From Caprimulgus europaeus (taxonomy: Eukaryota > Chordata > Aves > Caprimulgiformes > Caprimulgidae): 64,000 bases of DNA. The stretch covers positions 15,313,834 through 15,377,833 of the forward strand of contig OU015523.1 in NCBI GenBank assembly GCA_907165065.1, read 5' to 3'. The notes beneath the pieces are model-generated. The model was not told the origin of the DNA. It did no database searches and saw nothing but the letters and a program-made list of their open reading frames with translations. Positions 1 to 12,306 of this stretch are shown one piece after another; within the stretch, counting starts at the first letter, position 1, and each line of letters begins with the position of its first letter. Position numbers and translations under genes: made by a program.

Positions 1-740
1 ACCCTTTTTATCCACATACTTATTCCCAGATCATTGATGAAAATGCTGAATAAAATGCAGCTTACTACTGATTTCTCAGAAACCAGTCTGGACTGCTCCC
101 ATTTGATGATAATTCCCCATTGACAAGTGCTTTTTGAGATCTATCATTTAGCTTTCTCTCAACTCATTTAATCTCTGCTTTATTGGTATTGCATAGTGTT
201 AACATTTTATTAGAATGCCATGAGGTATTATTTCATGTTAGAAAGTCCAAATATGAAGTAATCTTTATGAACTAGACTTGTAATTCCACAGGAAAAAAGC
301 CAATTTGTTTGAAAAAGCCTATTTTCCTTAAGTCTGTGTTGACTAGTTCTAATGAGTCTTACTTTCTTATTCCTTAGCTGCTGGATTCTATATAACCTTT
401 TCATTCTTTTATTCCAGAACATGTCAAAATAACTGCACGATTGTCATTCAAGTCATCCTGGTTGTTTTGTTTTGAATCCAGCACAACATTAACACTTCTA
501 ATACTTGTGTTACTCTTCCCCAAAGACTTAAAGCTAAGATCTGTGAGCTGGAGATACTCTCAATCAACTCCTGTGAGCAATTTTGTGCAAATCACCAGCA
601 CCTATAGATTTCAAATGTCTACCCTTAGAAAGCATTGCTTAATATCCATCATAGTTTTATTAACACACTGAAAAATACCTTGTCATCCTCATAGTGGAGG
701 AACAGTTACCACATTCCATCCTGCAACAAGCTCCTAAAAA
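1..740 (-). mobile_element. Old CR1/L3-type LINE fragment, reverse-transcriptase region (truncated by window edge)
   Basis: On the minus strand the DNA near 228-422 translates to a decayed reverse-transcriptase N-terminal segment. It carries the family pattern 'SQHxxxKNRxxQTN..F...ITSLV.K', usual in CR1/L3 ORF2 just before the YLDF-KAFD block, and 'IFGLSNMK' stands where that block should be. Near 10-60 the minus strand reads like the downstream FNIF-INDL block. Rightward from 422 the sequence continues like the upstream ORF2 part, to about 740. Many substitutions and stops are present and no intact frame survives, so it is a fossil and not active. The left end runs off the window and the right edge is approximate. 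The family (CR1-like versus L3-like within the CR1 clade) is inferred from remembered consensus. Confidence 0.78.
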
Positions 741-3700
741 AAACCTCTTCTATATTTGAGACTTCAGTGCACTCCACTAACTTCCCTTCCTACCTTGGAA
801 ACTCTTCAGGAACTTCCCTTCACACCATGGAAATGCCCCATATGGAACATTTAGGAAGAAGCTGTCTTTACATGAACACGATGCAAGTTTTTTCACACTT
901 CATCAAAACACATGCAAATTAATGCATTGCTGAGCTTGAAACTGGTAGCAATGGTTCAACATGGGCAAAAAGAAAGCCTCCCTCTGAAACACTGACGCGC
1001 TTTTTCCATCGCTGTAGACTATACCACCAGCCTGGCCAGCCACTCTTCTGACCTATAACCCATGCATTATCTTACATTCAGACTTCTTTCTGGGTCCCTA
1101 CAATGAGGCTTTGTATAAATCTCAAAGACTGTTGCTTGAAAACATGTCTAAGGCATGAATTCCTCATCCATTTTCACTGCAGCTGAAATGGTTGTCCAGG
1201 CTCACATTAGCCTACCCCTTCATTACTACAACATCCTTTTCCTGGCCTTAACACTGCAAACTTGCCCGGCTTGAATCAGTGCAGAAACACAAAAGTCACA
1301 TTTCCTTCCTGTTGATTGGAGTATGTTGCACCTTTCTCTAAATGTTTCTTTTGGCTTCCTCTCTTCTATTTCATGATACACAAGCTGTTTGCCTTCACTG
1401 TCAAGACTTCTATAGCTCACCCTCCTCCAAGCATCACCTCTGAATCCCTACTGAAAGGTTAGCTTCCATGTCTCATGGACAGTGTTGCCAGAGACCATCA
1501 GATCTGAAATGTTTTCAACAGTGCCTTTGAACTTTCTTTGCTAAACTTTTGCAAAGCTGCTTCATTGTCCTCCTTAAAACTCTTTATACTAAAACTGCAA
1601 GGCTCACAAAGGAATAATGATGACAGCTAGGCTTCAGGTGCTCAGGCACCTGTCTCTCAGGCTGAGGCATAATACTACCTCTCTCTTTTCACCTGCTCAT
1701 CCCTTCATCTCTGTCTGCCTTTGTCTCTTGCCTTATATGTAGCTAAAATATATAAACTGGGCTTTTTTTAGAAATGATAATAATAAGTGTGTAAGATTTT
1801 CAGCCCCTGTTCAACACTGATAACCTTCCTAACACCCCAACTGCTTTGAATGCATTCAGATAGGTATGTTGGGGAGTAACATTGCTTTCTGGTATGACTG
1901 GGTGGGCTATCAGGGTGCATCTATAAATTAAACAGTGTCTGGAGGTGGTCTTGGGAATGGAATAATAATCAGCTGTTATGTTAAACAGTTAGCTTGGCCC
2001 CAGCACAGCTCTGTAAGCACACTCCCAAATAGCTCTCAGGCACAGCTTGAGAAGCTGAATATTCCTGGGGCCTGTCTTGACTCACAGGCTGCATCCAGCT
2101 ACCCTGGTTTAAATGGTAAAAGGATTTAACAGCACAGGAATGGCTATTCTGGGCTAGCTGTCCTCAGGAATACTCCTGAACACTTTTAGTTTATTTCTAC
2201 AGACATATTCTCACAGGTTGCCCTCCTCCTAGGCTCCAGCACTTGGCTGTTTCCATGCATGATCCTGCAGTTTCAACTTATCAATAACAGTGAAAGGCTA
2301 AGAGCAGCTTTGTGCAGAGTACCATTTCAGCCCTGTTATTCATTCTCTCATTCCTTAATGGCCAGAGCCACACTTTAAACATTATAATCAAGTGCTTTAT
2401 CCCACCAGATTTTAATCAACTCAGTTATGCCAAAATTATTCCCGTCAATGAGTGTGTCCTGTGCCTCCTCCTCACTGCCTGCAGTCCTAGTCCTAAGGGA
2501 GTGGTGCTCATCATAGCAAAAGAACATCTTTTCTATACATTATTTGCTGTACTGGTTCAATTTGTTTGATGCAACCTGAACCTGAATTCATACTGTGGCT
2601 GCTGCCTTGGCAGTACAATAATATCCCCAGCCACTCACAGGAACTGTTGGGTACGGAAAGAAGCCCAGAGCAATTTTCTGTTCCTGAGTTCGGAAGCAGT
2701 TACATGCCAACTCCATTGTACACCAGAGCCGAGTACAACCTCAGGACTGCCATGAATTTTGCTACATCATAATGCGCTCTCAAGGCTATTACATGGGAAG
2801 GATATGGCTTCAGATAAATGCACTCTAGAGTTTTTTCCTATGCCCTAATACACTGCCAGCTGCATGGAACAGTTACTAAACTAATAAGATCATCCTAGAC
2901 CAGTTAATTTGAAAATTTAGCTTTAAAAACACCACAGATGAGATTTTATAGGGGAAGGAGGAGCACAGCATCCTAGTGCAATTTGCTGTCATCTCTCAAT
3001 TTGATTACTGCTGGGGTAAAGCTGGGTGTTGAGGGGAGACAGACGGAAAAACCACAGAGATGTGAGACATGATTAAAGCATGGTGTCATTCTATCCATAC
3101 AGGCAATGCCAAATTTGACTAGTCAAAAACTTCCCTTGACATTGTAAGAGCCCTCAGCAGGAGTAATTCTGCCACAAAGATATTTCTGTTGAGACAAATT
3201 CTGAACCCAAGATTTCAGGTCAAGGTGACCCACAGTATCTGACACCTCTCTAAAGGGCAATTTGTCCTCCAGCTGCCAGAAACTCTGGAATCACTAAATG
3301 CACAGAGCACACTGACAGCTCCACCTTGTCTCTTAACTATTACTTGACTTAAAGCTGATCCCATGGCCTCACAGAGAAAAATATTCTTCTTTAACAGCCT
3401 CAAGCACACAAATAAAGCGTAGTTTTGTTTTTGCCTCTCAAAAAGCTCTTTCAAGAGCCCAGGCCTGTGATTCCTTGAAGTAAGTATACTTTCAAAAAGG
3501 AAATCTCTAGTCCAAGATCAACAGGGGAAGGATCAGCAGACTAGAAAATAAAATCAGCTCTTAGCTTGAGGAGAGTGCACTCAGTGAAAGAACCTGACTG
3601 GATTTAATAGGGGAACATGGGCATTAATGGCTTTGAAAAGATCACAGTTTCTGGTTTCAATGAAGGAAGCTTTTGACCTTTGGTACGGATACATTAGGCA

Positions 3701-4884
3701 ACCTCTTGATGTTCTCTAGTTAGTCCTTTCAATGGACAGCAGCACCTGATGAATCCGCACTCTACTTACTCCTGATTAGCACTCAGAAAGAGAAAAAGAC
3801 TTCTTCAGAGAAAAAGCCCTAGATTTGGGTTTGACTCAGACAGCCCAGTCAGGGTAATGAAGGAAGAAGTTCACTGTACTGCTGAAAAAGCCCAAAGTTC
3901 CCTTCCAACAATAGTGCAGATATTTTTCCTGTAAAGAAAAGAGAATTTCTGGCAAGACATGTATTTGACAGATAGTGACAGAGCAGGCCTAAAACAGGCA
4001 CACCGTGAGCAAGAGCCATGCAAATGATCACCAGACAATCTGTCAATGTACCCCAAACCTCCCCAGGGGAGCCATGGACTGGTATTCTCATGATGTTTTC
4101 CATCACTACTCTGTCTGAAGTGAAGCAACTGAATTCACTTAATCCCATCCTTACCCCCAAGTTCTCTCCAGAGAGTACTGACCCATGCAATCCTTTCCTA
4201 TTGCAATTTGCAAGGGCTGTACACAGGTCTCCTACTATATCTCAGCTCAGGACACTGAGATTCCAGCTTTAGTCACTCCAGCCTACATACACCTCTCCTT
4301 CTGACTGACAAACACTCTCATCAGCATAGAAACATGGGTGTAAAAATAACTAATTAAAACAAAATGTGTGGTTCTTCTTGATATAAAACAGTAAAATAGC
4401 TAACAGAGGCTATGTATGACAGGTTATGACACCTGTCACTAGAGTTGTCCATAGAAAAAGAGCTATCAGCCCACTTTTGCAAACCTGCATCTCTGACAGT
4501 CCACAGCAGGCATGGAGAATGCAAAGACAAAAGGAGATTTAGAGATGTGATCACAGACAGCTGAAGAGAGAAAAAACAAAATCTTGTCATTCCTTTACCT
4601 AAAAGCTAACCTCCTCTTCTGTGGAGAACAGAAAAGGCTGAGTTAGTGCTTTTGTGGGGTTGTTTCATGTTAGTTTTTGGGTTGTTGGTTTTTTTTTCTA
4701 CCTTTAATTATGCATCATCAGTGACAAGCTCATGTGGAGCTAAAAGCTGTTTCTGGGCACGAAGCTAATTTTTGGAGCTATTGGCTGCTCACTACCAGGA
4801 ATAAAAATGATTCCTTGTCTTCCTAGATTTGGTTTAAGGAGCAAAACCTCTTTGTCTCTCCCTCCATATTAGCTGCCTACAGAC
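741..4884. other. Non-coding unique sequence, no gene seen
   Basis: No exon-like frame, RNA gene or recognisable repeat was found. Open frames here reach at most about 113 codons (3849-4190, minus) and overlap others on the opposite strand without matching any family. A T/G-rich stretch lies at 4672-4698. The base composition is ordinary for avian intergenic or intronic DNA. Confidence 0.6.
4672..4698. repeat. T/G-rich low-complexity tract
   Basis: The tract is TTTTTGGGTTGTTGG followed by nine T. Its reverse complement has the A-run plus ACCAACAACCC pattern seen at several other places in the window (34686, 39863, 57097, 62787). It is probably simple-sequence expansion. Confidence 0.6.
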
Positions 4885-5215
4885 AGCTCCATTTTCCATT
4901 TGTGCATTTAATTATCCCTTTCTATGTGAACTACTTTACATTTGTGCTTATTGAATCTCAGCTTATTGATTTCAGCTCACTTCTTGAATTCATCATAGTC
5001 GGACTCTGGGCTAATCCTATTCTCCAATGCATTGGCGATTGCTTCCAGCTTTGTGTTGCATATGAATTTGATTAGCATACTCTCCACTCCAGTCTCCAGT
5101 GAAAACGTTAATGAAAACATTAAGCAGCATCAGATCTAGAGCACATACACACAGGACTCCATGCACCACTGCCTAACCTGATTCTAAACCTTTAATAATA
5201 CCCAATACTTCTGGG
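4885..5215 (-). mobile_element. Old CR1/L3-type LINE fragment, RT catalytic-region downstream part
   Basis: On the minus strand, 5060-5150 reads as a decayed version of the block that follows the reverse-transcriptase 'FNIFINDL' motif (here VFI-V-TGD..GEYANQI, where the family has FINDLD.GVE.MLIKFADD). 4900-4990 resembles the following 'EKW..INKMKFNKDK' segment. The catalytic ADD is not preserved as such and stops are present. It is a fragment only, with no ends or target duplication visible. Its strand matches the fragment at 1-740, but the element order is not colinear with it (see findings). Confidence 0.72.
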
Positions 5216-8200
5216 GTACAGATGGACAACCAACCAACACTTGGCTAAGTGATTTGCAGTAATGCAACTGAGGTTATATTCCGAGGGAACAACTCACAAA
5301 CCTGGATATAGGGAGAGGTCAAGGAAACAGCATTTGAATTGGGAAGGTGTAAGATTTTGATGTCCAATCAGAGTTAGAGTTCAAATTCAAGGATACCACA
5401 ACAGTCCCTGAAATTCCAGCTTAAAAACCAGAAATCTCAAAAGGCACACTTAAATTTTTGGCAAGTTTACTGCTATCTCATGCTTAATTTCACTGGTGTG
5501 GTTCTTCTCATACACTTTAAAATGTTGCCAAATGGCAAAGTAGGCTGGTTCTGGTGTGGATCCAGCTTTAAAAAATAAAAGGATCTAGGATTTAAGGGTT
5601 AGTTCACGTTCATCTCTAATCAAATGCTTCATTGTGGCCAAGATATATTGGAATAGACATAACTGTTTTTCTATTCTAACTTACTTCAAACAAAATAGAA
5701 TTTCCTGCTTTTGCCAGCAGAATTAAGCTGGTTATATCCATGACCATTTCTTAGCCACAAGGACTGGGGTTTTTGTCTCTTCCTTTTGGGGTAGGTGTGG
5801 GGAGGTGTGTATGTGTGAAGAATCCACACTATTTTACATCTTAGTTCTCCCCAGAAATTTTCACATGGGTTGGTTGTTGAGCAGGACATTCACCAGTGTT
5901 GAAGTTTAACATACCAGTGCCCAATTCCCATCTTCCCTCACTTTAAAGTCCAATGCTGCTGTTCATTCCCCTCCTCTCTCTCTCCCCTCCCTTGGGAGAT
6001 GGTGCTTTACAATGTACTTGCCTCCTTCTCTTCTCTAACACAGTAGAACATCAGCACTCCTCAGAAGACCCTCAAACACTAATTCCTGATAGGAATAAGA
6101 AAGCAAGAAACATAAAGGGCAGAATTATTCTGTTTATGGTGAGGCTAATCTCTTTCTGAAAACCAAAAGACAACCCCTGGAAGGGCTGGCTTATTCCTAA
6201 CTTAAAAAAAAGCATGGAAAGAGCACTTTTTTTGGCCTCTGGAATATAGCAGATGGCACAGATTTTTTGTAAAGTTTCCTAACTCTTTTCCAATCCTGCC
6301 CTCATATTTCTGTGTTAAAAACAACTGTTTCTTCCAGAACTGTGTTGATGCAGGACTTCATCACTCTTACTGTACCTCTTACAATAGCTCTTTGGACCAT
6401 GCAGCAATGTGCAGGAAAGAACACTGATCATTAATTTCCAAAGCCACATGCACCTAGTCGGGTTAATTTTCATTATCAGCAGTGTGTGTTGGGATCTGTG
6501 ATATCGTAACATGATGATTTATTTCTGAGGGAGGCTCACAAGTGGCTCTAAGTAAGCATAACTAGAAAGAAGGTGCTACAGAGTTTGTTCTACCTGAGCA
6601 AAGGGTCTTTCTGACCTAAAATGTGGAAGAGATCTTCTCCAGCTTTAGAAAAGTTGCCTTGGAAACCAGATGTAGATGGTGTCACCAAGCATGACATATC
6701 CCTGCACCGATTATCTTGCTCTTATTACCTTTCCCAGCAAAGCTAGAATGACAACCTGTTCTTAGCCTTCTCTTATTTTATCACTCTCATTTGAAAACTC
6801 CATATATTTTACTTACAAATCAAATATTAAATCTTTATTCTATGTATAAATAAATAATGAGTATTTATAGAACGTCTACTAGTTAAAAGCACTGCTCAGA
6901 TATCAACTAGAATTCTTTTTGCAACTTTGTGTCATGAAAATCTTTCATTTGGACAACTCTGTTCACAGTGGCAATAGCCTCTTCAGTCTGCAGAGGCCCA
7001 TTGTGGCTAAAGCTGGTTGGCCCCCACTGTGTTAGAGCAGCAGGAGGTTTCCTCAAACACCACCACATTCAGGCAGGCTGTGCGAGGTCAACTCATTCCT
7101 CCTCCCTACTTGCAGCTGAAGCGAGGGAAACATGCACTAAGTACTTGCTTAATTTTGATGTCTCGGTGTATCCAGAAACAGCACCCAGGATGTCATTTAA
7201 TCAAAAATCATGGAAGATGTGTTTAGCACCGTGTTGAGTAGACAAGAGCAGGTGTTAACCTGTACAAGCTCCGTTCTCCAAAGGAACAGATGGTCTGGAA
7301 TATGCTTGTCCTTTCTCATTTTTCAGCTGCCCCATCCAGTACTATGGACTACTTTCCTCTCCCTCTCTGCAATACCCTTAAGCACAGTAAGCAATTCTCG
7401 TAGCTGCTACATAGAGGCTTTTATTGCTCTCCATTTAAGGGACTTTATATGACCCTGTTTATAATATACCAATGCTCTGAATAGGGTAGCAAGGGAAAGA
7501 AAAGCTATTGTCTGAATTGCACAGAGCGGAAATGGAAGCACAGACAAAGATTCTGAAAAGACCTAAATGATGTTTAATGACAGAGGTAATCACAAAGCAG
7601 CGTTCTCAAAGGCACACAAATATCTAATCCTTATTGGTTTAATTGAAAGGTGAGCAACCTAATGGGATTTTTTTTTTTTTTTTTTTTTTAGCCTTACACT
7701 ATGTATCTATCTGCATCATGAAACGCCTGAATACTTTTGAAAATCTGGCCCTTGGCCTCTATCCCATTTCAAGAAAGAGAATTATACAACTAGAAATGTA
7801 AATCAAAGGAATTTGGACTCCTCAGTGTACAAATCTTTTCTGAAAAACAGATGTAAACTCTGCCTTTATTAGAAAATATTACTGCAAGAAGTTTACCTGG
7901 AAATTCCACAGCTATTAACTGATCTGCTTGACCTCACCAGCCCACTCGTGAATTCATCCTTCTCATTCCCTACGATCTCACGAGTTGAGTACTATTGGCA
8001 CTGTTTAGATTATGCTTTAATGAGTGCTGAAAGCTTTGCATTTTCTTAATGAGAATTGAAGTGAAATTGAAAACTACGGGCTTTGTTTAAACAAGAACAA
8101 TGTGAATCTGGCAGAATTAAAACCAAAATACAACTGAAATAATGACTTATATAAAAACCAAGAATGGAATAAGGATATGACTGAAATGCATTCCAGCAAA

Positions 8201-9984
8201 ATATAACCAGCTTTAACTGAACGGTGTAACATACAGTAGCTATGCATTTGCAAATATTACACACTTAGTAGTGCACAGAATTCACCTCTTACTGTCTTAC
8301 ACTAAGCAAAATAAATATCCATTTAAATTTGTAACAAAAGGTGTAAGAAAATCAAACATCTTAACACAGGTGGAACTGTAGATAACTGAAAATCTAGATG
8401 TGTAATTCTTCAGTTACCCTTCCATTAAGAAATGAGCTGCAGAAAGAATAGAAGAGGTTATGAACAGGGACTAATTTATTGTTATGGAATTAAAATAACA
8501 CTGCCTGGCACCTCATCAGCTGAGCTTAGAAATCCAGGGCAATCCTTTGCCATCACTTGGCTTGTGCCCTCAGCTTCTCCTATCCTTTTGTGCTATTCCA
8601 AGCTCTGCTGGACTGTGTGACTAGTGTAATGAACAAGTTGGCAAGACTGAGGGTGGAAAAGGAGTAAGGTACATTATTAAAGCAGAATCTCCCCAAATTT
8701 AAAAGTAGTCTCCCTGCTTGTGCACTTGTCTGACACTATATGGGCTCCACACTGAGTGGGCTGATAAATTGATGCCCCTTCTCTTCTTACAATCCACTTT
8801 ACCCTCCAGTGGAAAAGATACCACCATCTCCATTCACAGCTTCCCACCATACAAATTGTTTTGTAGTTCTTCATTTCCACCTCTCCCAGTCTGCCTGTGT
8901 CTTCCTGTCACAATCTATCTGTACACCAGTGTTATCCACAGGCCTCACAAGGTAACAGAACATAATCACTTTTATGTGCTTGTCTGCCTTAATCTCTGGA
9001 AGTATTCCCTCCAATCGCTCTCTGGGGGGTTCATTTGTTAGAACATTCCCCATCTGGGTGAGCTGTATTTAATGTTTATACTATGAAAAAGATCACTGGT
9101 AGGGTCTTTCCAAACTCTGCTGTAGTTGGTGGAATCTGCATACATAGTGGAAAGGAGCTGGCGGCACCTTTTTGACTGGGAAAAAATAAAAAAAAAAGCA
9201 GCATTGCTTTTTCAATAATTTCTTTGTTGCTTTAACATGAGAAGAATAAACTAGGCAGAATGGGTCAATTTCAAAATTACTTCTCTATCGAGAGAAAGTT
9301 TTTAAACAGATCTGTTCTGGCGTCAAGTGACACGAGTAATTTTCGGGTTATTGATCTTTTCCCAGCATAATTTCTTTGTGATTATTTTCCCTCTCCATTC
9401 TTGCTTCATCACTCCTCCATAAGGACCCTCCAAAGAAGTGGTGATCTATTCCCCTTTTCCATCACATGTACTCCAGCCTACCTTCTGTAACTGCAGAAAC
9501 AATGTTCAGTGAGTACCAGACGTTCGGAGGCAGACTTAAGGAAGAAATAAAAGAAGTTTCTATGTGTGCTGTGCATTTTCTACTTTCCCAGCCATAAGGG
9601 AAACAACCATCCCAAATTCATGCTGATAAAACTTTTAGATCCCACTATGAGTGTATTCAATAAAAGCATGTGACATGAGCTTCACACAGTAACAATCTGT
9701 TCTAATCTTTCCCAACAACCGCACTAAACCAGCAATGGCAGTTCCACCCCCACAAATGCTCACAGCAATACTGCTCTCAAGACATAGCTGTAAATAAAGA
9801 TAGGGCTGCCCTACGAAAGATGATCACCAAAGAAGCATAGGCAAGGCAGGAAAAGATGGCCTCACAAAGACCTAAAATAAGCTTCCTGTCATTAAAAATA
9901 TCCTTTAGTTCCTACTGACTACAAAGGAGACCAATGAGTTTATTTGGCTGTTCCCATGCCAGATCACATAAGACAGTCCTGAAA
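5216..9984. other. Non-coding unique sequence with one poly-T tract
   Basis: No gene or dispersed repeat recognised. 5760-5822 is G/T-rich (GGGGTTTTTG..., then GTGTGTATGTGTG). Around 6790-6870 the DNA is very A+T-rich. Short open frames such as 8718-9041 (107 codons) overlap minus-strand frames and show no domain. Confidence 0.6.
7668..7689. repeat. Poly-T mononucleotide run (22 T)
   Basis: Uninterrupted run of 22 T. No LINE or SINE body is recognisable on either side. Avian CR1 does not use poly-A tails, so this is more likely a simple repeat than an element tail. Confidence 0.9.
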
Positions 9985-10368
9985 GCCCTTGAGTAGAAGA
10001 CACCACACCTCTCGGGATACCTCTGCCAGTGCTGCATCACCCTCCCGGTGAAAAGCTTTTCTTAATGTCCCATCTGAACCTTCCAAACCACAGCTTGTGG
10101 CTGTTGCCAATGTTCTACTGCCTGCTTGCTATTTAGCAGAGTTTGGTTATGTTGTCTTTGCAATCATACTTCAAGTGCCGTAGGCTTCTAGCTCACCTTT
10201 TAGCCTCCTATTCACTACACTAAATAAGCCTAGATCCTTCAACCTTTTTTCACAGGACCTGTACCAGAGGCCCCAATCACCTTAGTAGTTGTCTCCACTA
10301 GACCCTCCCCGATTTCTTGATATCCATCTTGAATTGTTGAGTCTAGAACTGGACAGAGTCTCAGGTCA
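9985..10368 (-). mobile_element. Older CR1 LINE, 3' part of ORF2/3' region
   Basis: The plus strand reads like the reverse complement of CR1 near its 3' end: 'cagtgctgcatcaccctc' and 'ttttcttaatgtcccatctg' match the 'ccagtgcctcaccacc...tcctaatatccaacct' block of avian CR1. Further right, 'gatccttcaacc' and 'ctagaactggacagagtctc' match the 'ccagaactggacacagtact' block. It is clearly more diverged than the copy at 30678-31071. The 3' tail proper (cagaatcatagaat) is missing or unreadable, so the element lacks its last hundred or so bases. It is not coding. Confidence 0.75.
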
Positions 10369-12249
10369 TTGGGTTGAAGGAGACGAGTTCAACACGAGTC
10401 ATCTCTCATAATGAAAACATCAAACTGGCATAGTAGGCTGTAATGGGAAGAGTGTGGCCAGCAGATCAAGGGAAGCTCTTACTTCAAACAACTGTGTGGA
10501 ACTGAACTTCTCCATCAGATTTCATTCTTGGCAGGGAACCTTTTCTACTGTCTGAGAGCATTTCCCACTATGGCTCACTTAACTTATGAACTCCAGAGGC
10601 ACAACACTGGACCTAGAGGACAGTGTAGCTTTGTGAATGGGTTGCTATTATTGGGGGTAAGGATTGGGTTCAAGTACCCTGAAGCAGAGGAAGGCCTGAA
10701 GCTTGGAGTTCCCATCTCCATGGTGGATGTTATCTCCATTAGGCCTTTGAGCCAAAGGAGAGCACCGTCTTACCTACTGACTTGAGTGAGCTGCACTTAA
10801 ACATGGCTCTTGGATCAGGCAACACAAGGAAGAAAAAATGGCTCACAGCTGTCAGTACAGAAGTAGTTGTATGCGTGCTGTTCCACAGAGAGGTTATGCA
10901 GAGACAACTTCACATACCTACTATTTCTAGCAGGGGCAGGGAGGAGGTGGATTGCAAGTGCAAGTTTCAGCCACTAGCAGTGTGGGGACCCACTTTTCCT
11001 TTTATGTATCCAGTCCACTGGCAGAAAGAAAGATGGCCAGCACTATGTTGTTGCATATGAAAATAAATGGCTTTATGGATTTAGTTCAACATTACGCGTT
11101 TGCAGTACAAAGGGCAGGTAAGCATATTGGATAAGTTCATTTTCTTCTAGCCTCCCAACCTCACAGGTTAAGCTTCTGTCAAATCGAAGCCTTTCTCCTT
11201 CTGTTGCTCTAAAGGAAACTATGAAAGATACAGACTGTTTTGAGATTCACACTGGGAAGTGGTATTAAAGCAGAACGAATGTAAAAGATGCATATGCTAC
11301 TGCGTACATTAAAGTCTGCTGATCTCCACAAACATATCTGTTTATGAGGGGTGGCTTTCCCTGAAAGAACTATGAAACTAGATTGAGTTTTGGAAAGCTC
11401 TGCCTTAGACAGATGAACCCCATTTTGCAGACATGAGACAGCACTTGAGATAAATCTCTCCTACTCTCCTGGAAAAGACCAACCCCAATTATCCTACAAG
11501 AATTCAGCAATCTGTAAGCCAAAAAGAAAGGATTATTTTATAGCACTGTATTCTCCCCCTCCCCTTATGCACTTCTGCAGTGCCTGGCTCTGTTCAGCTC
11601 AGGAGAATAGTGCCTTCAACGATAGATACAAAGCAGCCCGAAAAGGGCTTCTGGCTTTGGATAGAAGATAAGTCGGAAAGCAGATTTGCATGACCTTGGG
11701 AGTCTGGTACTGCCAATTTCAAGAAGTCATACAAACTTTTAAATTTCCAGTGATTAAATAATGCTCCACTCTTTTGTGGGATGTGAGTGTACTGTGTAAT
11801 TTGGCATTTCTCCCTGAGGATGAGTACGCTGCCTGTGATTCTCAGCAATGTGAAATGAATGGGCCACAGACTTACAAAGTTTGGCTGAGATCATACCAGT
11901 GTCTTTTTGTTTGTTTTCAGAAAGTTGTTTTCTCAAGCAAGTCTCATGACAGAATGCACAAAGCTGGCCACAGCAAGCCCCTGACATACCATATGCTTTT
12001 GTAGCAGTGGTTTTGTGCTACAGATACATAGCGAAGATAGTAAAGAGTAATTCTGCCCATTGAAGTTGAGAAGGGTCAACCCTGAAATTGCATAGATCTT
12101 GTATAGAGTCAGTGGTGGTGAGTCTAAAAGACTGCTATGGTGTTGACAGTTCCTAGGAAATAACATAGACCAGCTCAGAGATTGCCCTGCACGCTACTGC
12201 CTTGCACCTTCAGGTATTCCCAAAACCAAAAAAGGAAAAACCAAGAAGG
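10369..12249. other. Non-coding unique sequence
   Basis: No gene seen. 11415-11465 (ccccattttgcagacatgag...) faintly resembles the antisense 3' half of MIR, but it is too short and diverged to call. Open frames here are under 100 codons and overlap in opposite directions (for example 11594-11987 minus against 11774-12004 plus). Confidence 0.6.
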
Positions 12250-12306
12250 ACACTGGTCCAGAAGTCTCCAGAAAATCCCTCCAAACAGCATTTCTATGAT
12301 TCTGTA
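12250..12306 (+). mobile_element. CR1 LINE 3' tip
   Basis: The words 'ctggtccagaagtctccaga' and 'tttctatgattctgta', with a CCCTCCAAAC core between them, follow the CR1 3'-terminal pattern (ggaccagatgatctccagaggtcccttccaacc...ttctatgattctg). Only the last 57 bases or so are visible. This is usual for CR1, which is nearly always 5' truncated. Confidence 0.6.

Noticed and set aside
7668-7689. Poly-T run as the tail of an antisense retroposed gene
   Set aside because: No cDNA-like or coding sequence, and no target duplication, is visible beside it.
11415-11465. Possible antisense MIR piece (ccccattttgcagacatgag...)
   Set aside because: Only one block resembles MIR and the neighbouring blocks do not follow.
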